Of a stretch of 64,000 nt of DNA, positions 32,427 to 41,742 are shown piece by piece. Source of the stretch: Pedobacter sp. W3I1 (GTDB lineage: Bacteria > Bacteroidota > Bacteroidia > Sphingobacteriales > Sphingobacteriaceae); contig NZ_JAUSXN010000001.1 in assembly GCF_030816015.1 (NCBI RefSeq), forward strand, positions 1,426,001 to 1,490,000. Direction: 5' to 3'. Positions within the stretch are counted from its first letter, which is position 1. Each line of letters starts with the position of its first letter. The position numbers were made by a program, and so were the translations under genes. The notes beneath the pieces are model-generated. The model made no database searches. It saw only the letters and a program-made list of their open reading frames with translations, and was not told where the DNA came from.

Positions 32427-33287
32427 TTAATGTAAAGCATGGCGTTTCACTACCCCTCCTTTTAAATCGGCAATTTGTTGTTGAATCACAAATGCATCCG
32501 GATCGATCAGGCGAATAGCAGTTTGTAATTTGCTCATTTCCAGTTTGGTAACAACGGTGAAAATAATATCGATATCTTTCTTTTCTCCATAACCACCTTC
32601 GCCTTTATAAACAGTAACACCACGTTTCATATCTTTAATGATGAATTCCTTTATGTCTTCCTGATGTTCCGAAATAATGGTAACGCCAGTATACTGCTCT
32701 ATACCATTTACGATGAAATCGATGGTGCTTGAAGCAGATAAATAAGTTAAAATGGCATACAGCGCAGTTTCGATGTTTAAGAAATAGGCAGCGAAAGCGA
32801 AAATAATGATATTTAAAATCAGAATGATGTTACCAACGGTTAAAATGCTGTTTTTACTGATGTAAAGTGCTAAAACCTCTGTACCGTCAATTACACAACC
32901 ACCACGCATGGCCAATCCAATTCCGCCACCTAAAAACAAGCCACCAAAAAATGCGATGAGCAATTTATCGTGGGTAATGGGTTGAAAGGGAAGAAAAATT
33001 AAGGCCAATGAGAGCGCAGCAATGGCAATAGCGGTTTTAAGGGCAAAGCCTTTACCAATCTGCCTGTAACCTAAAATTACAAATGGAATGTTAATGATTG
33101 CAATAAGATACGATAAATTCCAGCCTGTTAAGGTGCTTAGCAGAAGGGAAATACCTGTAACACCACCATCTATAAAATGACTGGGCATTAAAAAGCTTTT
33201 TAAGCCAAAACATGCCGAAGTTACACCTGCAATAATTAAAAGAATTTCTTTTATAAACCTGATGTTCCTGTTTTTAATGCGGTTCAT
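32427..33287 (-). CDS. YitT family membrane protein (DUF161 + DUF2179)
   Basis: The 286-residue protein has about six transmembrane segments in its first 200 residues (FLMPSHFIDGGVTGISLLLS, GLAMRGGCVIDGTEVLALYISK are family landmarks) and a cytoplasmic DUF2179 domain at about 215-280 (GVTVYKGEGGYGEKKDIDIIFTVVTKLE, IDPDAFVIQQ). Family members are widespread inner-membrane proteins with unclear transport roles. Its ATG overlaps the TGA of the frameshifted truB gene in an ATGA arrangement, so the two are translationally coupled. Confidence 0.9.
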   Translation of the reverse strand: MNRIKNRNIRFIKEILLIIAGVTSACFGLKSFLMPSHFIDGGVTGISLLLSTLTGWNLSYLIAIINIPFVILGYRQIGKGFALKTAIAIAALSLALIFLPFQPITHDKLLIAFFGGLFLGGGIGLAMRGGCVIDGTEVLALYISKNSILTVGNIILILNIIIFAFAAYFLNIETALYAILTYLSASSTIDFIVNGIEQYTGVTIISEHQEDIKEFIIKDMKRGVTVYKGEGGYGEKKDIDIIFTVVTKLEMSKLQTAIRLIDPDAFVIQQQIADLKGGVVKRHALH

Positions 33288-34016
33288 GCTTCTGCTTCAG
33301 TTTTAGCTTCTTCTTTCTTGCTACGAATATAATTAACAAGTTCCAATACCTCAAATGCATCTTTAAGTAAAAAGTTTCCGCTTCGGGTACGGGTAAGTTT
33401 GGAAAGATAAGCCCCACTGTTTAAAGTTTTACCAAAATCGGATATTAAGGAGCGGATATAAGTGCCTTTGCTGCATACAATCCTGAAATCGATCTCGGGG
33501 TAGTTCGATCCGTGTGATTTCGAACGCTGGAACACTTACAAAACGCTTACGCAACTCCACCTCTTCACCTAATCTTGCTTTTACGTATAAACGTTCGCCA
33601 TTAACCTTTACCGCGGAGTGTGCGGGTGGATATTGTTCTATATCGCCAATAAAAGGTTTACAAGTAGCATATATATCTTCTTCGGTAATGTGGCTGATGT
33701 CGAAGGTTTGATCTACCTCAGTTTCCATATCAAAAGACGGGGTAGTGGCACCCAAAATCATGGTACCGGTATATTCTTTCTCTTCAGCCTGGAAAGTGTC
33801 TATTTGTTTAGTCAGCTTGCCTGTACAGATGATTAACAAGCCTGTAGCAAGAGGATCTAAAGTGCCGGCATGACCAACCTTTAGCTTTAACGGTTTTAAA
33901 GAATTACGGATTTTGCCCACCACATCAAATGATGTCCATTTGTATGGTTTGTTAATTAAGAGCAATTCGCCTTCAGCAAAATGGAAATCTTTAAATTTTG
34001 AATTTTCAGTACTCAC
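33284..34016 (-). pseudogene. truB: tRNA pseudouridine-55 synthase TruB, split by a +1 frameshift
   Basis: The first frame (34016 down to 33429) carries the TruB core: LLINKPYKWTSFDVVGKIR, VGHAGTLDPLATGLL with the catalytic aspartate near residue 54, and PPAHSAVKVNGERLY. The second frame, ending at 33284, carries the rest: IDFRIVCSKGTYIRSLISDF and GAYLSKLTRTRSGNF. The join is at a run of four C on the coding strand (GGGG at 33497-33500). With three C the protein would read ...TRIELPEIDFRIV..., a normal 243-residue TruB. The gene is therefore either disrupted or affected by a sequencing error in the homopolymer. It normally makes pseudouridine 55 in the T loop of tRNA. A -7 box lies 15 bases upstream. 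Confidence 0.92.
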
Positions 34017-34030
34017 AAATCTTTTTTGCG

Positions 34031-34038
34031 CAAAGATA
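34031..34038 (-). promoter_or_regulatory. -7 promoter element of truB
   Basis: On the minus strand the sequence is TATCTTTG, an exact match to the Bacteroidota -7 consensus TAnnTTTG, 15 bases before the truB start. No clear -33 TTG was found, so the call rests on the -7 box. Confidence 0.5.
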
Positions 34039-34070
34039 CGGATTCGATGCGGTTTGCCTAAGTTTTTTTA

Positions 34071-34121
34071 CCACAGATAAAAAGGATACACACAGATATA
34101 GGCATCCATGTTTATCTGTGG
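34071..34121. repeat. CCACAGAT inverted repeat
   Basis: CCACAGATAAA (34071-34081) is the exact reverse complement of 34111-34121, with a 29-base spacer that repeats ACACAGATA. It sits between the convergent-end side of uppP and the truB promoter. Confidence 0.6.
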
Positions 34122-34137
34122 TTAATATTCCTACGGA

Positions 34138-34932
34138 TTATATAATTTGTAAGTTGTGGCCACTCAATAGCAGGATGATAATAATTAAACCTGCAGCGAT
34201 CCTGTACCATCCAAAAACTTTAAAGCCATGTTTGTTTAAGTATCCGATAAAACTTTTAATGGCCAAAAGCGCCACTACAAAAGCAATAACATTACCAATA
34301 ATTAAAAGGTTGGTCTGTTCATGTGTAATCGTATTACCTTCTTTATAAAAATCGTACAGTTTTTTAGCTGTTGCAGCAAACATGGTAGGTACTGCCAAAA
34401 AGAATGAAAATTCTGCAGCAACTTTTCTACTTAATTTCTGACTCATGCCACCAACAATAGTTGCGCCTGAGCGAGATACGCCCGGTATCATGGCAATACA
34501 CTGAAAGAAACCTATTTTCAACGCCGTTAGATAGGTCACGTCCTCCTCTTCATTGATGGTTGGTTTATTAAACCATTTATCAACAAATAATAAGATAGCG
34601 CCTCCAACTAAGAGCGAAATACCAACAGCCATGGGACTTTCCAGTAATTCGTCTATTTTTTTACTTAATAGCAGGCCAAATACTGCCGCAGGAATAAATG
34701 CGACTATTAATTTAATGTAGAAGTTTATTGATTTGAAGAACCTTTTGAAATAGAGTACAACTACTGACAGTATAGCGCCTAATTGGATGGCAATGGTGAA
34801 TAGTTTTACAAATGGTTCTGATGCAATGCCCATAAACGATGATGCAATAATCATGTGTCCGGTGCTCGATACAGGTAAAAATTCAGTTAAACCTTCAATA
34901 ATTGCCAGAATAATGGCTTCAAAATAGTTCAT
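34138..34932 (-). CDS. uppP: Undecaprenyl-diphosphatase
   Basis: The 264-residue inner-membrane enzyme dephosphorylates undecaprenyl diphosphate so that the lipid carrier can be reused for peptidoglycan and other envelope polymers. It has the two signature segments of the BacA/UppP family: [19 protein letters not shown] near residue 14 and [20 protein letters not shown] near 150, with about eight hydrophobic helices. Members give some bacitracin tolerance when abundant. It starts a unit downstream of the ftsX/DUF3098 terminator; this gene order (ftsX, DUF3098, uppP, truB) is familiar in Bacteroidota. Confidence 0.96.
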   Translation of the reverse strand: MNYFEAIILAIIEGLTEFLPVSSTGHMIIASSFMGIASEPFVKLFTIAIQLGAILSVVVLYFKRFFKSINFYIKLIVAFIPAAVFGLLLSKKIDELLESPMAVGISLLVGGAILLFVDKWFNKPTINEEEDVTYLTALKIGFFQCIAMIPGVSRSGATIVGGMSQKLSRKVAAEFSFFLAVPTMFAATAKKLYDFYKEGNTITHEQTNLLIIGNVIAFVVALLAIKSFIGYLNKHGFKVFGWYRIAAGLIIIILLLSGHNLQII

Positions 34933-34957
34933 ATTTTTAGAAAAGATAAGAAATAAA

Positions 34958-34990
34958 GAAAACGCTTAATCAAATAAATTAAGCGTTTTC
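34958..34990 (-). terminator. Terminator between DUF3098 and uppP
   Basis: GAAAACGCTTAAT pairs perfectly with ATTAAGCGTTTTC across a 7-base loop. Read on the minus strand, the stem ends in TTTTC followed by TTTATTTC. Confidence 0.75.
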
Positions 34991-35013
34991 AAGTATAATC
35001 CTTTAGGATAAAA

Positions 35014-35241
35014 TTATTTTTTTAGGATCGCATAAATGCCAAAAGCAAAACCCGCCAACACCACTATCGGTGCCAATAAAGTTCTTCTGAAGTCATAAAT
35101 ATTACCAGTAGTGCCCATCATTAATATAAAGCCAACTGCTACAATTGCAATACTGATTAATAATAACTGATAGTTTTTTTTGGTAAAAACCAATTCGCTT
35201 TTAACGTCCTTTACAACCGGACCTGTTTTTTTTTCTGCCAT
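35014..35241 (-). CDS. DUF3098 family small membrane protein
   Basis: The 75-residue protein has two transmembrane segments (about 28-43 and 55-72) joined by a GTTGNIYDFRRTLLAPIVV loop typical of DUF3098. Its ATG overlaps the ftsX stop by one base (TAATG), so the two are translationally coupled. This conserved pairing suggests a role near cell-division membrane machinery, but no function is known. Confidence 0.85.
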   Translation of the reverse strand: MAEKKTGPVVKDVKSELVFTKKNYQLLLISIAIVAVGFILMMGTTGNIYDFRRTLLAPIVVLAGFAFGIYAILKK

Positions 35242-36119
35242 TATCTATAAAGATGATAAGATTTTAAACGTAAATATCTGCTTACTGCAAACCATGTACT
35301 AATACCTGTTATAAAAATACCTACAATTAAAAGGCCTATAAATACGAAGCCAAATTCCTGGTAGTTATTTAAAATGATAATCTCAGGTACCTCTTTGCGG
35401 GCGTAAATTAAAGTTGCCAATAAAATAATGATGGCAATAAATGCGGCAATTAAGCCATGCAAAGCAGCATACAATAAGAAAGGACGCCGAATAAAGTTTT
35501 TCGTTGCACCAACTAACTGCATGCTTTTAATTAAAAAGCGCTGCGAGTAGATTGCTAATCTTATTGTATTGTTAATCAGGGCGATAGAAATGATCAGTAG
35601 TAATGCTGCAAAGGCTAAAATAATTAAACCAATGGTATTAATATTTTTGTTTACCATATCAATTAAAGAACTTTGGTAAACCACTTCTTTAACTACAGGG
35701 TTTTTAGAAATACTTGCTTTTAAGGCATCGATGCTTTTGTTGTTCGCATATTCTGCTTTTAAATACACATCGAAGGTAGAAGTTAGTGGGTTGTATCCTA
35801 AAAAGTTAACAAAATCCTCACCTAAATCCTGGGTTAAATTTCTTGCGGCAAGCTCTTTATTTACATATTGGGTTTGTTTTACCGCAGCATTTGCATTTAA
35901 CTCTTTCTGGAAGGCTAAAACATCAGCTTCTTTTGCACCCTCATCAACAATAATGTTTAAAACGATGTTTTCTTTAACGTAGTTAGACAGGTTTTTGGCA
36001 TGTACAAGTACCAAACCAAGTAGCCCCAGCATTAGTAAAACCAAGGCAATACTGATTATAGTCGAAATATAAACGGTTTTGGTTTTCTTAGATGCATCAC
36101 TTACTTCGAATTCTTCCAT
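35241..36119 (-). CDS. ftsX: FtsX-like cell division permease
   Basis: From ATG 36119 the protein has 292 residues: a short cytoplasmic N-terminus, one transmembrane helix (ISIALVLLMLGLLGLVLVH), an extracytoplasmic domain of about 110 residues (EADVLAFQKELNANAAVKQ, TSTFDVYLKAEYANNKSIDAL) and three C-terminal helices with RLAIYSQRFLIKSMQLVGATK, which is typical of FtsX. FtsX with ATPase FtsE activates peptidoglycan hydrolases at the septum; ftsE is not in this window. An alternative start is ATG 36128. CGAAAATA at 36140-36147 reads TATTTTCG on the coding strand and may be the -7 box. Confidence 0.92.
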   Translation of the reverse strand: MEEFEVSDASKKTKTVYISTIISIALVLLMLGLLGLVLVHAKNLSNYVKENIVLNIIVDEGAKEADVLAFQKELNANAAVKQTQYVNKELAARNLTQDLGEDFVNFLGYNPLTSTFDVYLKAEYANNKSIDALKASISKNPVVKEVVYQSSLIDMVNKNINTIGLIILAFAALLLIISIALINNTIRLAIYSQRFLIKSMQLVGATKNFIRRPFLLYAALHGLIAAFIAIIILLATLIYARKEVPEIIILNNYQEFGFVFIGLLIVGIFITGISTWFAVSRYLRLKSYHLYR

Positions 36120-36318
36120 GTATTTCATTTTTGTTTCTGCGAAAATATAAATTATACCTGATAAACACCAATTAATGATTGCTAAATGAATACTAACGTA
36201 CACGATTAGCTTTTAGTTTGACGATTAAATTCTTTAACAAAATTGATTTTTTTCGAAAGGCGGTACGAAATTTGTTGAAACGGCGTTAATTATGGATATC
36301 TTAAAACTAAATTTAACT

Positions 36319-36747
36319 ATGAAAAGACAGATTACTATTCTAAGCCTATTCTTACTTATCGCCTCCACAATTATTTCTTGCAAGAAAGATGATACTTCCT
36401 TAAAAGCTCAGATGTTAGGGAAATGGACGTTAAATAAAATTGTAACTTCCGGCTATACTGCTGAAGAAACATTAAAAGATCCGAAAAAGATTAATGGAAC
36501 GGTTACCTATGGTACAACAAGTGATTATGTTGATTACAAATCAAATAATGACGATCAGGTAGAATTGAGTTTATCTGGTAACAGAACAATCGGAACTTAT
36601 GTGATTATTTACTCCGATCAGTTCAGTATGGATATTAATGATGGATTGAATTATTGTAAAATAAACAGCATTACAGCAAACAAATTAGAGTTTACTGCTA
36701 AAATTGATAAAACAAACGTTACTAAAGTATATTCTTTATCAAGATAA
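36319..36747 (+). CDS. Small lipocalin-like lipoprotein
   Basis: From ATG 36319 the protein has 142 residues with a lipoprotein signal (MKRQITILSLFLLIASTIISCKKD, lipid Cys at 21). The rest starts with MLGKWTLNKIVTSG, the usual opening of Bacteroidota lipocalin-like domains (LxGxW), and continues as short beta strands to KVYSLSR. Such proteins are abundant in this phylum and their ligands are unknown. The frame opens 27 bases earlier at 36292, but that adds no signal-like residues. It is monocistronic and has its own terminator. Confidence 0.75.
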   Translation: MKRQITILSLFLLIASTIISCKKDDTSLKAQMLGKWTLNKIVTSGYTAEETLKDPKKINGTVTYGTTSDYVDYKSNNDDQVELSLSGNRTIGTYVIIYSDQFSMDINDGLNYCKINSITANKLEFTAKIDKTNVTKVYSLSR

Positions 36748-36771
36748 GATCTTAATCCCCCGATTATGTGC

Positions 36772-36810
36772 TGCGCCATTGGTTTTTAAAATCAATGGCG
36801 CATTTTTTTT
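36772..36810 (+). terminator. Intrinsic terminator
   Basis: TGCGCCATTG pairs with CAATGGCGCA over an 11-base loop and is followed by a run of eight T. Confidence 0.9.
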
Positions 36811-36835
36811 GGGGTGATGCGGATGGCTAGTTGTG

Positions 36836-36924
36836 GTGTCAGTTGTTACCAACTGACACTAAAAACACATATTCCAGATATTCCATTATTTAAGTAATCG
36901 ATAGTCAGATGGTAACATCTGACT
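36836..36924. repeat. Inverted pair of REP hairpins upstream of leuS
   Basis: Hairpin 1 (36836-36859) is GTGTCAGTTG, loop TTAC, CAACTGACAC. Hairpin 2 (36903-36924) is AGTCAGATG, loop GTAA, CATCTGACT. Reversed, hairpin 2 has the same TTAC loop and a stem that differs by paired changes, so the two are opposed copies of one REP sequence. Confidence 0.75.
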
Positions 36925-37057
36925 ACACAAAGGCACCAAGGTTTTATCTTTAACCTCTTCTAATTCTGCATTTCTGTTGGCAAAATATTATCCTGAACTG
37001 CTTTTTTAAGCCCCTTAATTTCCGTATTTTCGCACCTTTAAAAATTTAAAACTGGCA

Positions 37058-39886
37058 ATGGATTACCAATTCAAAGAAATAGAACAAAAGTGGCAGAAAT
37101 TCTGGGCAGATCATCAAACATTTAAAGCCGAAAGCAATTCTGAAAAACCAAAATATTATGTGTTAGATATGTTTCCTTATCCATCAGGAGCAGGCTTGCA
37201 CGTTGGTCACCCACTGGGTTACATTGCATCAGATATTTTTTCGAGATATAAACGCCTTAAAGGCTTTAACGTATTGCACCCCATGGGATACGATTCGTTC
37301 GGATTACCTGCAGAGCAATACGCCATACAAACCGGACAGCATCCTGCCATTACCACCGAGGCAAATATTGCCACCTACCGCAGGCAGTTAGATCAGATTG
37401 GTTTTTCTTTCGATTGGAGCAGAGAAGTGCGTACCAGTGAGCCTTCTTATTACAAGTGGACACAATGGATTTTTATGCAGTTGTTCAACTCGTGGTACAA
37501 CGTAGAAAACGATAGGGCAGAAGATATTACCACTTTGATCGAAAAATTCAATGCTTCTGGTACAGCTGATGTAAAAGCAGTTTGTGATGAAGATACCAAA
37601 GAATTTATGCCGAGCGATTGGGCAACCTTTACCGATGAGGAGAAACAGATTGAATTATTAAAATACCGGTTAACTTATCTCCGCGAGAGTACTGTAAACT
37701 GGTGCCCTGCTTTAGGAACCGTTTTAGCTAATGATGAAGTTAAGGATGGTTTCTCTGAGCGCGGTGGTTTCCCTGTGGAACAAAAGAAAATGATGCAGTG
37801 GAGCATGAGAATCACGGCCTACTCTGACCGGCTTTTGCAAGGTTTAGACACCATCGACTGGCCAGAACCGATTAAAGAAATGCAACGCAACTGGATTGGT
37901 AAAAGTGTTGGTGCATCAGTGAAGTTTGCAGTTGACAATGCACAGTTGGCAGTTGAAGAAACTGAAAACTCAAAACTGAAAACTGAAAAATATATAGAAG
38001 TTTTTACCACCCGTGTAGATACCATTTTTGGTGTTTCTTACCTGGTTTTGGCGCCGGAGCACGAATGGGTTGCAGAATTGACCACTCCTGAACAAAAACA
38101 GGATGTCGAAAACTATATCTCTCAAACCAAAAAGAAATCAGAATTAGACCGGATGGCCGATACTAAAACGGTATCTGGCGCTTTTACGGGAACATATGTT
38201 ATCAATCCAGTAAGCGGCGAACGCGTGCAGTTGTGGATTGCTGATTATGTGTTGGCGGGTTACGGAACAGGCGCAGTGATGGGGGTTCCAAGTGGCGATC
38301 AACGCGATTGGCTATTTGCTAAACACTTCAATTTACCGATTATCCAGATTTTGGATGGTCAAAAAGACATTGATGTTCAGGCAGACCCGACCAAAGAAGG
38401 AAAATATATTAATTCGGGTTTTATTAACGGAATGACTTATAAGGAAGCTGTTCCATTCCTGAATAACTGGTTAGAAGCAGAGAAAGTAGGGAAAGCAAAA
38501 GTAAACTTCCGTCAGCGTGATGCGATTTTTGGTCGCCAGCGTTATTGGGGTGAGCCGATTCCGGTTTACTTTAAAGATGGATTGCCTTATTTGGTAAATG
38601 AAGAAGAATTGCCATTATTGCTTCCTGAGATTGATAAATATTTGCCTACCGAAACAGGTGAACCACCTTTGGCAAGGGCTGAAAATTGGGTTCCTAAAGA
38701 TGGTGGTCACTACGAATTAAGTACCATGCCAGGTTGGGCAGGAAGCAGCTGGTATTGGTACCGTTATATGGATGCCAATAACAACAATGATTTTGCTTCA
38801 AAAGAAGCGGTTGAATATTGGAAAGACGTCGATTTGTACATTGGTGGTTCTGAGCATGCAACCGGTCACTTATTGTACAGCCGTTTCTGGAATAAATTTT
38901 TGAAAGATTTAGGTTATACCAAAGAAGAAGAGCCTTTCAAAAAACTGATTAACCAGGGGATGATCCAGGGTAGGAGTAATTTTGTTTACCGTATTAACGA
39001 TGAGAACGGAAAACCTACCAATACCTATGTTTCGGCTGGTTTAAGAAAAGAATATAAAACCTCAGCATTACATGTTGAGGTGAATATTGTTGAAAACGAT
39101 ACTTTAGACATCGCCAAATTTAAAGCCTGGAGAGAAGAATATGCTAACGCAGAATTCATTCTTGAAGGCGGGAAATACATCTGCGGTGTTGAAGTAGAAA
39201 AAATGTCGAAATCAAAATTCAACGTGGTTAATCCCGATGATTTGATTGAGCGTTATGGTGCCGATACTTTGCGGATGTACGAAATGTTCTTAGGTCCGTT
39301 AGAACAGAGTAAACCCTGGAATACAAATGGTATTGAAGGTGTATTTAAGTTCTTGCGTAAATTCTGGCGTTTGTTCCATAACGAAGACTGGATTTTCCAC
39401 GTAAACGATGCGGTACCTACAAAAGCCGAATTGAAATCGTTGCATAAAATCATCAAAAAAGTACAGGATGATATCGAGCGTTTCTCGTTCAATACTTCTG
39501 TATCAAGCTTTATGATTGCGGTAAACGAATTAACCGATCTGAAATGTAAAAACCGTCAGATTTTGGAAGATATGGTGATTATCCTTTCACCTTATGCACC
39601 ACATATCTGTGAAGAGCTTTGGGTGTTGTTAGGTAATGAAGCCGGGACTTTATCATATACGGCTTTCCCAACATTTAAACCTGAGTATCTGGTAGAAGAT
39701 GAGTTTGCTTATCCGGTTTCAATCAATGGCAAAATGAAAATGAACCTGAATTTGAGTTTAACTTTAGCTCAACCTGAAGTAGAAAGCATTTTATTGGCCG
39801 ATGAGCATTTCCAGAAATTCTTAGATGGTAAAGCACCTAAAAAGATCATTTTCGTTAAAGGAAAGATTATTAATGTGGTTGTGTAG
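37058..39886 (+). CDS. leuS: Leucyl-tRNA synthetase
   Basis: The 942-residue class I aminoacyl-tRNA synthetase attaches leucine to its tRNAs. The nucleotide-binding HIGH motif appears as LHVGHP near residue 47, the editing (CP1) domain spans about 240-440 with VFTTRVDTIFG and GYGTGAVMGVPSGDQRD, and the KMSKS loop is exact at KMSKSKFN near 714. The zinc/leucine-specific insert with GGSEHATGHLLYSRFW and the anticodon-binding helices follow. An extra stretch, QLAVEETENSKLKTEK (about residues 295-310), is encoded by repeat-type DNA just ahead of the TTRVDT motif and is absent from the E. coli enzyme as I recall it. A bidirectional terminator follows. Confidence 0.97.
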   Translation: MDYQFKEIEQKWQKFWADHQTFKAESNSEKPKYYVLDMFPYPSGAGLHVGHPLGYIASDIFSRYKRLKGFNVLHPMGYDSFGLPAEQYAIQTGQHPAITTEANIATYRRQLDQIGFSFDWSREVRTSEPSYYKWTQWIFMQLFNSWYNVENDRAEDITTLIEKFNASGTADVKAVCDEDTKEFMPSDWATFTDEEKQIELLKYRLTYLRESTVNWCPALGTVLANDEVKDGFSERGGFPVEQKKMMQWSMRITAYSDRLLQGLDTIDWPEPIKEMQRNWIGKSVGASVKFAVDNAQLAVEETENSKLKTEKYIEVFTTRVDTIFGVSYLVLAPEHEWVAELTTPEQKQDVENYISQTKKKSELDRMADTKTVSGAFTGTYVINPVSGERVQLWIADYVLAGYGTGAVMGVPSGDQRDWLFAKHFNLPIIQILDGQKDIDVQADPTKEGKYINSGFINGMTYKEAVPFLNNWLEAEKVGKAKVNFRQRDAIFGRQRYWGEPIPVYFKDGLPYLVNEEELPLLLPEIDKYLPTETGEPPLARAENWVPKDGGHYELSTMPGWAGSSWYWYRYMDANNNNDFASKEAVEYWKDVDLYIGGSEHATGHLLYSRFWNKFLKDLGYTKEEEPFKKLINQGMIQGRSNFVYRINDENGKPTNTYVSAGLRKEYKTSALHVEVNIVENDTLDIAKFKAWREEYANAEFILEGGKYICGVEVEKMSKSKFNVVNPDDLIERYGADTLRMYEMFLGPLEQSKPWNTNGIEGVFKFLRKFWRLFHNEDWIFHVNDAVPTKAELKSLHKIIKKVQDDIERFSFNTSVSSFMIAVNELTDLKCKNRQILEDMVIILSPYAPHICEELWVLLGNEAGTLSYTAFPTFKPEYLVEDEFAYPVSINGKMKMNLNLSLTLAQPEVESILLADEHFQKFLDGKAPKKIIFVKGKIINVVV
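37927..37990. repeat. CAGTTGGCAGTTG / AAAACTG-word repeat inside leuS
   Basis: The coding frame contains the words GCAGTTGaca, ACAGTTGGCAGTTGAAG and three variants of AAAACTCAAA/AAAACTGA in tandem. These resemble short-period repeats often seen between genes in this group. Confidence 0.6.
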
Positions 39887-39945
39887 AGAGGTAGAAGGCG
39901 GAAGGTATAAGGTAGAGGGTTTTCCTTCTCTTGCCTTAAAAATAG

Positions 39946-39980
39946 AAATACCCGATTTGCAAAACGCAAATCGGGTATTT
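39946..39980. terminator. Bidirectional terminator between leuS and the helicase gene
   Basis: A perfect 15-bp stem (39946-39960 with 39966-39980) closes a 5-base loop, with A-rich and T-rich flanks. It serves the convergent leuS and helicase genes. GGTAGAAGGCGGAAGGTATA words flank it on both sides. Confidence 0.85.
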
Positions 39981-40048
39981 TGTTGAAAATTATTGGAAGG
40001 TTGGGTTTTCAGACCTTAAGCCTTCCTGCCTTAAACCTTCTACCTTTT

Positions 40049-41350
40049 TTATCTCTCTCCTCTTTTCTTGTTTCCGCCAAATCTTCTGTTGTTGCTGGCG
40101 TTACGTGGTTTACCACTCATATTGCCATCACCACCTTTTTTAGCACCGCCACCGCCTTTAGATTGGGCCTGTGGTTTGCGTTTAACCTGGTTTTTGGCTA
40201 ACATACTTTCCCAGCTTAGCGGGTAAGGATGATCATCAACAATGGGCAAGGTAATTTTAATCAGTTTCTGGATGTCCAGTAAGTATTCGTTTTCTTCTGC
40301 ATCGCAGAAAGAAATGGCAATCCCGTTAGCACCAGCACGGCCGGTACGGCCAATTCTGTGTACATAAGATTCAGGAATGTTTGGCAATTCGAAGTTGAAA
40401 ACATGAGATAACTGGTCAATATCAATACCACGGGCAGCAATATCAGTAGCTACCAAAACGCGGATTTTTCTGTCCTTAAAATCAGTTAATGCCCTTTGTC
40501 TGGCATTTTGAGATTTATTTCCGTGGATAGCCGCAGCTTTAACTCCAGCGAAACCTAAATCCTTTACAATACGGTCTGCACCATGTTTGGTACGGGTAAA
40601 AACCAAAGCCGTTTCGATCTTTTTATCCTCAAGAAGGTGGATCAATAATTTCTTTTTATCAGGTTTGTCTACAAAATAAACCGATTGAACAATCGTTTCG
40701 GCAGTAGAAGAAATAGGGGTAACCTCTACTTTTGTCGGACTAGATAAAATCGTATTCGCCAACTTCTGAATTTCATCTGGCATGGTTGCCGAGAAAAATA
40801 AAGTCTGGCGTTTAGCCGGTAATTTAGCTACTACTCTTTTCACATCGTGAATAAAGCCCATATCCAGCATACGATCGGCCTCATCCAATACAAACAATTC
40901 GATGGTATTTAAATTGATGAAACCCTGGTTCATTAAATCTAATAAACGGCCAGGTGTTGCAACTAAGATATCAACGCCTTTTCTTAAAGCTTCTACCTGA
41001 GAGTGTTGATTTACACCACCGAAAATTACTAAATGACGTAAATTTAAGTGACGGCCGTAAGCTTTAAAACTTTCTTCAATCTGAATGGCCAGCTCACGTG
41101 TTGGCGTTAAAATTAAAGCCTTAATATTTTTGGTTGCTTTGGTATTGATGTGTTTCTCGTGCAGTAACTGCAACATCGGGATGGCAAAGGCTGCGGTTTT
41201 TCCGGTACCGGTTTGAGCGCAACCTAATAAATCTTTGCCTTTTAATATTGTTGGAATGGATTGCTCCTGTATTGGTGTAGGCTGTGTATAACCTTCGGTC
41301 TCAAGGGCCTTTAGAATCGGCTCAATGAGATTTAATTCTTTGAATAACAT
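40049..41350 (-). CDS. DEAD-box RNA helicase (RhlE-type)
   Basis: The 433-residue ATP-dependent RNA helicase has all core motifs in order: [14 protein letters not shown] (Q motif), [14 protein letters not shown] (motif I), PTRELAIQ (Ia), TPGRLLDL (Ib), DEAD at about 155 (II), SATMP (III), [14 protein letters not shown] (IV), [12 protein letters not shown] (V) and [10 protein letters not shown] (VI). The C-terminal tail from about 390 is basic and rich in Gly, Lys and Asn and likely binds RNA. It would help ribosome assembly or RNA turnover in the cytoplasm. The promoter at 41465 implies a leader of roughly 110 bases with a strong palindrome, a layout common for cold-induced helicases; regulation itself is inference. 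Confidence 0.95.
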   Translation of the reverse strand: MLFKELNLIEPILKALETEGYTQPTPIQEQSIPTILKGKDLLGCAQTGTGKTAAFAIPMLQLLHEKHINTKATKNIKALILTPTRELAIQIEESFKAYGRHLNLRHLVIFGGVNQHSQVEALRKGVDILVATPGRLLDLMNQGFINLNTIELFVLDEADRMLDMGFIHDVKRVVAKLPAKRQTLFFSATMPDEIQKLANTILSSPTKVEVTPISSTAETIVQSVYFVDKPDKKKLLIHLLEDKKIETALVFTRTKHGADRIVKDLGFAGVKAAAIHGNKSQNARQRALTDFKDRKIRVLVATDIAARGIDIDQLSHVFNFELPNIPESYVHRIGRTGRAGANGIAISFCDAEENEYLLDIQKLIKITLPIVDDHPYPLSWESMLAKNQVKRKPQAQSKGGGGAKKGGDGNMSGKPRNASNNRRFGGNKKRGER

Positions 41351-41464
41351 GTATGTTTCTGTGTAATATTTATCGAAGAAGCTAGAACAATCATTTGTTG
41401 AAGGACTAACTTGCGGAGAGAATATGCCATTCAGAATGGCAAGCCCTTATTCCTGCTTCGGCGG

Positions 41465-41472
41465 CAAAGATA
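41465..41472 (-). promoter_or_regulatory. -7 promoter element of the helicase gene
   Basis: On the minus strand this reads TATCTTTG, an exact TAnnTTTG match, 115 bases before the start codon. The leader between contains the palindrome GCCATTCTGAATGGC. Confidence 0.5.
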
Positions 41473-41647
41473 CAAAAAATGTATGAGAATATGTTATTTG
41501 ATAAATGTAACCTCAAATCCTTATTTATTACATCTACTTGTTTGCAGTCCGATACATTAATCTTTTATAGTTAGTATTTTGTAGTCTATTTATGAATGTA
41601 TTTTTTGTAGTATAATTATTTTTTATATGTATATTTATTTTAATTAA

Positions 41648-41664
41648 AGTGTATATTATACACT
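41648..41664. promoter_or_regulatory. 17-bp operator-like palindrome upstream of the second SusC
   Basis: AGTGTATATTATACACT is a perfect palindrome about a central base, in an AT-rich stretch 300 bases ahead of the second SusC gene. It differs from the palindromes at 2761/2869, so a different regulator would be involved. The rest of the 597-bp spacer (41351-41947) holds the helicase promoter and a short ORF at 41743. Confidence 0.45.
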
Positions 41665-41742
41665 AATACATTATTTAATTAAAAAATGCCACTATGTAAA
41701 TCATAAATAAAATACCTAGCAAACCTATCTAACCACCTACTT

